DNA of 64,000 bases from Bacilliculturomica massiliensis. Lineage in GTDB: Bacteria > Bacillota > Clostridia > Peptostreptococcales > Anaerovoracaceae. Below are positions 58,701 to 64,000 of the stretch, piece by piece; position 1 is the stretch's first letter, and the number at the start of each line of letters is the position of its first letter. The position numbers and the translations under genes are program-made. Where the stretch lies: contig NZ_LR027599.1 in the NCBI RefSeq assembly GCF_900605495.1, forward strand, positions 62,001 to 126,000. The letters run 5' to 3'. A model generated the notes under the pieces. The model had not been told where the DNA came from. It searched no databases and saw only the letters and a list, made by a program, of their open reading frames with translations.

Positions 58701-59639
58701 TCATTTCGTCTCTAAGTCGGGACATTCTTTCCAGTTTCCAAGGCCCGCGCCCAGAAGCCGCATTCCATTCAAGGTTCGGCTATCCTGGCCGGGCTTGCCG
58801 TTTACGAAGGTCACCGACACAAGGGAAAACGCCATCACCTTCCCGGTTTCCATGACGATCCTGATATTATTCATCACGGTTTCCAGTTCCGGTCCATTAT
58901 CTTCCACAAAAAGGGAGTTGGGAATGTACTTTCCATCCAGAATATCCAGGTCCATATGCAGATAGATCATGTCGACTTTGTCCGCCAGCCGCCTGACCGT
59001 CTTTTCCCATGTTTGCGTATCATTGAAGGCCGCCGTATCCACTACGGTCATATTCCCTTCTTCGATAGCCTGCTTTTCGGCAGCGTCCAGGTTCCTGCCG
59101 TCAGTCAGGATAATGTGTTCGGTGGGGATGGCTGATTCCAGCCCTGCTCCTTTGCGCCAGACGTCGCAGCCGCGTCCGGCGGCCACCGCTAAGGGCATAC
59201 CGCCAGGGCGGCCGCTTTCGCTGGTTTCAGGCGTATTATAATCGCCGTGGGCGTCCATCCAGATAAAGCCGATCTTCTTGTCCGTTCCAAAGGTCTGCTG
59301 GAGGCCTCCCAGAACGCCCACCACATGCTCGCAGCCTCCGCCAGTCAAAAGCACGCACTCTCCCTTTTTCAGCCCGGCGGCTGTCTCCCTGCAGATGCTG
59401 TGGGAAAGCTCGCCCAGCGCCTTGCAGAACACTTCCGGATCGCTGTCAAAAAAAGCGTCCTTTTCTAAAGGATATTTTTCATGATCATAGGATACCTGCG
59501 CTACTTCAAAGGGCACATCGGCCTTGTAGTACAGGCCGCACAGCTTGTAATCATCAAATTCCCGTCTATAGTAGACCCGCTTCATATTGCGGTAAGGTAC
59601 TTCTACAACTTTGATCCCGGTAACCGGTCTTGCACTCAT
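58701..59639 (-). CDS. Arginase/agmatinase-family hydrolase
   Basis: A 312-residue binuclear-manganese hydrolase. Metal ligands are visible in TGGGCEHVVG (histidine), WMDAHGDYNTPE (DAHxD) and YLHMDLDILDG (DxD). The family cleaves guanidino groups to urea or, in formimidoglutamase relatives, formamide. The substrate loop differs from arginase and agmatinase, so the substrate is open. The start overlaps the enoyl-CoA hydratase stop as ATGA with GGGAG upstream. It is the last gene of an operon otherwise concerned with CoA esters and keto acids, which is unusual. Confidence 0.85.
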   Translation of the reverse strand: MSARPVTGIKVVEVPYRNMKRVYYRREFDDYKLCGLYYKADVPFEVAQVSYDHEKYPLEKDAFFDSDPEVFCKALGELSHSICRETAAGLKKGECVLLTGGGCEHVVGVLGGLQQTFGTDKKIGFIWMDAHGDYNTPETSESGRPGGMPLAVAAGRGCDVWRKGAGLESAIPTEHIILTDGRNLDAAEKQAIEEGNMTVVDTAAFNDTQTWEKTVRRLADKVDMIYLHMDLDILDGKYIPNSLFVEDNGPELETVMNNIRIVMETGKVMAFSLVSVTFVNGKPGQDSRTLNGMRLLGAGLGNWKECPDLETK

Positions 59640-60442
59640 TTCGATTCTCCCTTCCTGTTATTAAAATGGGCCTCCCGTTTATGGATAAACGCGTCAACGC
59701 CCTCTTTGGCGTCATCAGAGGCCAGAACCTGGCTGATCAATCCCAGAGAATACTGGATCCCCTGAGACGGAGGCATCTCAAAGATATCATCGACTCCCCG
59801 TTTAATGGCCCGCAGAGATTGCCGGGGCATTTCCGCCAGCTGCCGGGCCAGGGCGATCCCGCGGTCTAACACGTCTTCTGCGGGAAGGACTTCGTTTACC
59901 ATGCCCATTTCCTTCGCTTCCGCGGCTGTGATCATATTGCCAAAGAACATGAGCTCCTTGGCTCTGGCGCGTCCGACCAGCCGGGGCAGACGTACCAGTC
60001 CGCCGCTGCCAGGGAACAGGCCGATCTTTATTTCAGGAAACCCAACCTTAATGTGATCCGCCATCAGGATGTAATCGCAGCACAGGGCCATTTCCAAGCC
60101 CCCTCCCAGCGTAATTCCATTCAGGGCCGCAATGACAGGCTGGGGCAGTTCCGCAAGTTTATTCAATACATGGCACTCAAATTTTAATTTTTCGGAGACC
60201 ATCGTGCCCTTTTCCACAAAGGTTGAAAACTCTTTGATATCGGCTCCCGCGGAAAACGCCTTCGCGCCTGCCCCCGTCAGTATGACTACGGAAATGCTGT
60301 CGTCTCCGCCCACTTCATCCAGGATCTCGTTCAAGCGCTCATTGAGCCCGACCGTCATCAGATTAAGGGGGGGCGTATTCAGCGTGATTTTCCCTATCCC
60401 CTTTTCCATCCTCTCAAATAATACTGTATCAGCATTCATCAA
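59636..60442 (-). CDS. Enoyl-CoA hydratase/isomerase family protein
   Basis: A crotonase-fold enzyme of 268 residues that adds water to, or rearranges, an acyl-CoA. AFSAGADIKEF gives the first oxyanion-hole region, NGITLGGGLEMALCCDYI the second with a glutamate, and PEIKIGLFPGSGGLVRLPRL the catalytic-loop region. The start is a TTG at 60442 or the next codon, ATG at 60439; both follow GGGAGG. It is coupled to the arginase-family gene. Confidence 0.9.
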   Translation of the reverse strand: MMNADTVLFERMEKGIGKITLNTPPLNLMTVGLNERLNEILDEVGGDDSISVVILTGAGAKAFSAGADIKEFSTFVEKGTMVSEKLKFECHVLNKLAELPQPVIAALNGITLGGGLEMALCCDYILMADHIKVGFPEIKIGLFPGSGGLVRLPRLVGRARAKELMFFGNMITAAEAKEMGMVNEVLPAEDVLDRGIALARQLAEMPRQSLRAIKRGVDDIFEMPPSQGIQYSLGLISQVLASDDAKEGVDAFIHKREAHFNNRKGESK

Positions 60443-60469
60443 ACATCTCGCCTCCCAGATCCCTCCGTC

Positions 60470-60841
60470 TCATTTTTGCAGTAAATGTATCGCAAATCCT
60501 TCGATCTCCTCTTTCAGGTAGATCGTCCTCAATCCGCCGTCGTCGTTGTATTGCCGGGAAGAATCAAGAAACTCCACGCCTTTTCCTTCCAGGTAAGCGA
60601 CCGCTGATTCAATGTCGTTGGTGCGTATGGCCACATGGCCCTTTCTTCCCGGACAGGGAGGCTTCACGCATTCAAATAGATCGCCCACAAACAGCGACGG
60701 CTTCCCTGGAATAAGAGGCAGTCCAAATAATTGGCTTAAATAGCCGGCCTCCCTGCAGGCCTGGTCTTCGCTGTCAAAATGAAAGCCTATGTGCCCGATT
60801 TGAAATTCCAGGAGAACTCCCTGCTCCATTGCGTCATTCAT
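60470..60841 (-). CDS. VOC-family protein like the C-terminal domain of KDPG aldolases
   Basis: A 123-residue glyoxalase/VOC fold protein. Its ends (FQIGHIGFHF, and IYLKEEIEGFAIHLLQK) closely resemble the VOC domain that in Lachnospiraceae is fused to the C-terminus of KHG/KDPG aldolases. Here it stands alone next to a DapA-family lyase. VOC enzymes bind a metal and act as epimerases, isomerases or lyases; a keto-acid substrate is inferred from the similarity. AGGAG precedes the ATG. Confidence 0.82.
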   Translation of the reverse strand: MNDAMEQGVLLEFQIGHIGFHFDSEDQACREAGYLSQLFGLPLIPGKPSLFVGDLFECVKPPCPGRKGHVAIRTNDIESAVAYLEGKGVEFLDSSRQYNDDGGLRTIYLKEEIEGFAIHLLQK

Positions 60842-60864
60842 CTGTTTTTTCTCCTCTCTGTGGG

Positions 60865-61800
60865 TTATCCGTTCAGCAGTCCGCTTTCCACCAGGGCCTG
60901 GCGAATTCTTTCCTGTTCTTCCGGGCCGATCGGCGCCAGCGGCTCCCGGACCACGGCGCGCTTTTGACGGCCAAGCAGCTTTAACGCTGCCTTCATCCGA
61001 TTGTGCATATCCAAAAGCGGTGTTCGATAGAAAACCTGCATCAGCGGGAACATCTTCTGGTAGACCTCTCTGGCGGCAAAGAGATCGTTGTTCTCAATTC
61101 CATGAAATAATTGGGCGAGAAGTTCCGCAATGACGCTGCCGGAACCAGAAATTATGCCGTCGCCTCCGACGGCCAGGCTGGGCAGAAGCTTGGTGTTATT
61201 GGTGCATAGGATCGAGACCTGATTTTCACACCTGCGCAGAGCCCGCAGGTTTTCTTCGTAACGCTGCAGATCATCGGATCCTTCTTTGATCGCCACGATC
61301 GACGGGATGTCTTCCACCAGACTCACCAGGGTATCCGTGGTATAAGCCATTTTAGATTGGACGGAAAACTGGAAAAGAACAATGGGGATATCGGCTTTCT
61401 CCGCAACGGTGGAAACGAACCGGCGGGGAAGGTCCGACGTGACGGTCCCCCCCAGCCCGAACACGTTGGGAGGAAAGAGCAAGATCCCGTCGGCGCCTGC
61501 TCTCTGGGCGATCCTGGCCTTTTCTGCCGCGGCCTTTGCCGTTTCGCAAACCACGCCGGAAATAATGGGAAAATCCTTGCCCGCTTCATCCTTTGCGACT
61601 TCGATCACGCGTATGTACTCCCCGTCCGTCAGCGCCGTCACTTCGCCGGCGTGGCCATTGGAGATAATGGCGTTCACGCCGTCTACGCCGGCCAGATGGG
61701 AAATATGCCGGCGCAGCTCGGTCTCATCTAAGCTGAAATCTTCCCGAAAGGGCGTAATATGGGCGGGAATAATGCCTCGCGGCTTGAATGCTTGATTCAT
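60865..61800 (-). CDS. DapA/NAL-family aldolase or dehydratase
   Basis: A class I (Schiff-base) lyase of 311 residues. The lysine lies in IVAIKEGSDD and the carboxylate-binding motif is SNGHAGEVTAL. The tyrosine-containing LYNxP motif of dihydrodipicolinate synthase is replaced by LFQFS, so this is unlikely to be DapA itself. Relatives act on 2-keto-3-deoxy sugars acids and related keto acids. The start is the ATG at 61800 with AGGAGG five bases before it; the frame extends further upstream into the dehydrogenase gene and is not used. Confidence 0.88.
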   Translation of the reverse strand: MNQAFKPRGIIPAHITPFREDFSLDETELRRHISHLAGVDGVNAIISNGHAGEVTALTDGEYIRVIEVAKDEAGKDFPIISGVVCETAKAAAEKARIAQRAGADGILLFPPNVFGLGGTVTSDLPRRFVSTVAEKADIPIVLFQFSVQSKMAYTTDTLVSLVEDIPSIVAIKEGSDDLQRYEENLRALRRCENQVSILCTNNTKLLPSLAVGGDGIISGSGSVIAELLAQLFHGIENNDLFAAREVYQKMFPLMQVFYRTPLLDMHNRMKAALKLLGRQKRAVVREPLAPIGPEEQERIRQALVESGLLNG

Positions 61801-61814
61801 CACAACCTCCTGAT

Positions 61815-62729
61815 CTAAAATTCTGCACGGATCGGCGGCTCCACATCTTCCACGATGGCCATCCCCGCCATATCCTTCATCAACGTTTTGATATTGGAGT
61901 ATTTCGTATCTCCTTTTCCTCCGTCTATCATTTCCCTCATGCGTTTCCCAACAGCAGCTGTACAGCATACCGGAACGCCGTATCTGTCTGCCAGGCGCTG
62001 AACGCACTCCATATGCTTTTCAGCGGTTTTCACCTTCCATCCCGGAGCGGATTCCTCCTCAAAGGGCAGCCCAGCCAGATAGCCATTCCAGGCGCAGGCC
62101 TGGCTGAATGCCTGCAGCATGGTAGATACGCTGATTCCAGCCCGCATGCCTATGGAAATCGCTTCAATATTGGCTTCCTGGATCACACCGGACAGCAGGT
62201 TGTTGATCAGTTTCATGGTGTGACCGGCGCCGGCGCCGCCGCAGCAGATCACGTCCCTTCCCACTGCGTTTAAAACGGGCATCGCCTTTTCTATGGCTTC
62301 TTGCCTGCCGCCGGCCAAGATCAACAGATCTCCTGTCTCCGCATGTTTCGGGGAACGGCCCACCGGCGCATCGATGAGACTGATGTTCCGTTCCTCCGCC
62401 TGCCTGGCTAATTCCTCCGTTATAAAGGGATCGCCCGTAGTCATGTCGATCCAGACGCTCCCTGACCTCATGGCGCAAAGCAGTCCATCTTTCCCTGCCG
62501 CCACCTTCACGACCGTTTCCGCATCCGGCAGCATGGTAATCACTACGTCGCAATCCAGGCAGATCTCCCGGGGCGTTTTACCGGCCCTCGCCCCATACTC
62601 TTTCTCCATGATCTGGACCGGAACGGGATCGATATCCAGGACAGACAGCAAATATCCACTCTTTCCAATATTTTTTGCCATGGGAAGCCCCATGGCGCCC
62701 AATCCAATAAAACCAACTCGCCGAGTCAA
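61815..62729 (-). CDS. Beta-hydroxyacid dehydrogenase (HIBADH/GarR type)
   Basis: An NAD(P)-dependent dehydrogenase of 304 residues for 3-hydroxyisobutyrate, tartronate semialdehyde or similar acids. The N-terminal motif VGFIGLGAMGLPMAKNI binds the cofactor, DAPVGRSPKHAETGDL is the substrate motif (GRS where many have GGV), and GAGHTMKLINNLL contains the catalytic lysine. A TTG at 62729 with GGGGGG nine bases upstream is the start; no ATG is in frame. The gap to the DapA-family gene is 14 bases. Confidence 0.9.
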   Translation of the reverse strand: MTRRVGFIGLGAMGLPMAKNIGKSGYLLSVLDIDPVPVQIMEKEYGARAGKTPREICLDCDVVITMLPDAETVVKVAAGKDGLLCAMRSGSVWIDMTTGDPFITEELARQAEERNISLIDAPVGRSPKHAETGDLLILAGGRQEAIEKAMPVLNAVGRDVICCGGAGAGHTMKLINNLLSGVIQEANIEAISIGMRAGISVSTMLQAFSQACAWNGYLAGLPFEEESAPGWKVKTAEKHMECVQRLADRYGVPVCCTAAVGKRMREMIDGGKGDTKYSNIKTLMKDMAGMAIVEDVEPPIRAEF

Positions 62730-62754
62730 CTTTCATCCCCCCTGTCCATCCTTT

Positions 62755-63933
62755 TTATCCCTGCTTTACAACACCGCTCTGCACAAGCCCGTGAATCTCC
62801 TTTTCGCTGTACCCCAGTTCCCGCAAGATCTCATCTGTCTGCTCACCCGGCATAGGCGGCGCTTTCTTCAGTAAAGGCCGCTCCCCGTCAAAACGGATGG
62901 GGTTTGACATGAGACGGACTTTTCCCGCCACAGGATGCTCCGTCTCGAAAAATACGTTGTTCCACTGAACCTGGGGATCCTTTTCCACATCATTATATGT
63001 GTTTATGAGTGAATACCAGATGCCCATTTCATCAAATTTCTGGATCCAGTAGGCGTTTGCCTTTCTGGCCATATGCTCCGCGGTCTTTTCGTTGATCTCT
63101 TCCCGTTTCCCGAACTGGCCGTCCTTTTCCCACTGGAGGAACGTGTCGTCGTCAAATACAAGGGCCAATTTGTCCAGCGAAGTCATGGACAGGCATATAA
63201 AATCATCCGCCGTCTTGAAAACGCCGTAGGGCGCCTGCCCAAACCGGGAAGAAATACCGGACTGGCTTCTTTCATAGAGGGGATAACCGTTCAGATGAAT
63301 ATTAAAGGGTTCAATTTGCAGGTCCAGAGCCGCGTCCAGCAAATTGCTTTCGATCTTTCGGCCTTTTCCCGTTTCCATTCGATCGTACAGCGCTGCAAGA
63401 ATGCCGCTGGCCGCCAAAACAGCTCCGTGAATGTCGACGACCGGCGCTCCCAGAGCCATGGGCGGATCGGTTTTTCTGCCGCTCAGCGTCATCAGTCCGC
63501 TCTTGGCCTGGGCCAGGAGATCCTGCCCCGGCGCCTCTTTGCAGGGACCGTCCTGCCCATATCCCGAACAGGAGCAGTAGATAAGACCTGGATTCCTCTC
63601 TCTCAGTGTCTCATAACCAAAGCCCAGACGCTCCATGACGCCAGGCCGGTAGTTCTCGATCAAAACATCCCCGTCTTCTATTAATCTGTAAATTACTTCT
63701 TTTCCTTCTTCCCTTTTTAAATCAACGCACATGCTCCTTTGATTCCGGTTTCCCAGCAGGAAGTTTATACTTACGCCATTGAGATAAGCGTTGCACCCGG
63801 ACCAGCGGCGTTCAAAAGCGCCGGTCAGGGGCTCGATCTTTATTACATCCGCTCCAAAATCCCCCAGTGTCTGCGCCGCCAGCGGCCCCTGCAAAAAGTG
63901 GGTAAAGCTAATTACCTTAATCGATTCAAGCAA
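62755..63933 (-). CDS. CaiB/BaiF-family (class III) CoA-transferase
   Basis: Moves CoA between acids, 392 residues. Family features are SFTHFLQGPLAAQTLGDFGA, ADVIKIEP, LIENYRPGVMERLGFGYE, the catalytic aspartate in PGQDLLAQAKSG, and SNLLDAALDL. It probably activates the substrate acid of this operon. The start is a TTG at 63933 with AAGGAGA upstream. The preceding gene, cut by the window edge, seems to be a paralogue. Confidence 0.92.
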   Translation of the reverse strand: MLESIKVISFTHFLQGPLAAQTLGDFGADVIKIEPLTGAFERRWSGCNAYLNGVSINFLLGNRNQRSMCVDLKREEGKEVIYRLIEDGDVLIENYRPGVMERLGFGYETLRERNPGLIYCSCSGYGQDGPCKEAPGQDLLAQAKSGLMTLSGRKTDPPMALGAPVVDIHGAVLAASGILAALYDRMETGKGRKIESNLLDAALDLQIEPFNIHLNGYPLYERSQSGISSRFGQAPYGVFKTADDFICLSMTSLDKLALVFDDDTFLQWEKDGQFGKREEINEKTAEHMARKANAYWIQKFDEMGIWYSLINTYNDVEKDPQVQWNNVFFETEHPVAGKVRLMSNPIRFDGERPLLKKAPPMPGEQTDEILRELGYSEKEIHGLVQSGVVKQG

Positions 63934-63953
63934 AACAATCTCTCCTTACCATT

Positions 63954-63998
63954 TTATCCGCATTTCACCACCATGTTTTCGACAAGGCCCTGGATTTC
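63954..63998 (-). CDS. C-terminal end of a second CaiB/BaiF-type CoA-transferase (partial)
   Basis: The last 14 codons read EIQGLVENMVVKCG, closely matching the C-terminus of the next gene (EIHGLVQSGVVKQG), and end in TAA at 63954. Two class III CoA-transferase genes therefore appear to stand in tandem, with the body of this one outside the window. Confidence 0.65.
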   Translation of the reverse strand, partial: EIQGLVENMVVKCG

Positions 63999-64000
63999 TT

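Overview
The window reads as a moderately high-GC, Gram-positive anaerobe of the class Clostridia, probably a gut Lachnospiraceae-like bacterium and probably from a short-read or metagenomic assembly. The evidence is strong AGGAGG ribosome-binding sites before nearly every gene, common TTG/GTG starts, ATGA-coupled operons, an AddAB (not RecBCD) repair enzyme, PMCA-type Ca2+-ATPase, NhaC antiporter, PepV dipeptidase, a KDPG-aldolase-type VOC domain and stem-loop plus T-tract terminators. I saw no rRNA, tRNA, CRISPR, insertion sequence or integrase.

Layout. 0-7 kb (minus): a peptide/dipeptide ABC importer (lipoprotein, two permeases, two ATPases) ending in an M20 peptidase and running off the left edge, with a divergent LysR regulator at 7.4-8.3 kb. 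8.35-9.5 kb: gene-free DNA full of degenerate tandem repeats. 9.5-13.5 kb (minus): flavodoxin-type reductase, mutY, aldehyde dehydrogenase. 13.9-20.4 kb (minus): a tightly overlapping three-gene operon made of a 1355-aa HD/helical-repeat/adenylyltransferase-like protein, a phosphoribosyltransferase-like protein and a lactate/malate-dehydrogenase-like protein; function unknown. 20.7-23.5 kb (plus): Ca2+-type P-ATPase. 23.7-29.4 kb (minus): three overlapping genes (203-aa orphan, double-HKD PLD nuclease, SNF2/DEAD-like helicase) divergent from a WYL regulator; a candidate defence module. 30.9-40.8 kb (minus): an eight-gene operon coding for three ankyrin-like proteins, a MoxR ATPase, a CbxX/SpoVK-type ATPase, a second-type ClpP, a small membrane protein and a DUF2201/VWA protein. 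These two modules are bracketed by 49-bp near-identical direct repeats about 17.2 kb apart. 41-47.4 kb: addAB. 47.6-50.4 kb: NhaC antiporter and PepV-like dipeptidase. 50.5-53.8 kb: BtuFCD-type corrinoid ABC importer.

At 53.79-53.94 kb the sequence is an assembly or library artefact: a noisy copy of part of the pncB gene (real copy at 58.0 kb) joined to facing Tn5/Nextera mosaic ends. It cuts off the start of btuF and the start of the gene after the MerR regulator. Linkage of the two sides must be treated as unproven, although both sides could be the two ends of one btuF gene.

54-64 kb (minus): MerR regulator, SRAP/HMCES protein, lysophospholipase-like hydrolase, nicotinate phosphoribosyltransferase, then a six-gene catabolic operon (CaiB-type CoA-transferase, beta-hydroxyacid dehydrogenase, DapA-family lyase, VOC protein, enoyl-CoA hydratase, arginase-family hydrolase), with the last codons of a second CaiB-type gene at the right edge.

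A theme across the window is minisatellite-like repeat expansion, in the gaps (7.3, 8.6, 8.8, 9.2, 13.7 kb) and as in-frame low-complexity inserts in several proteins.
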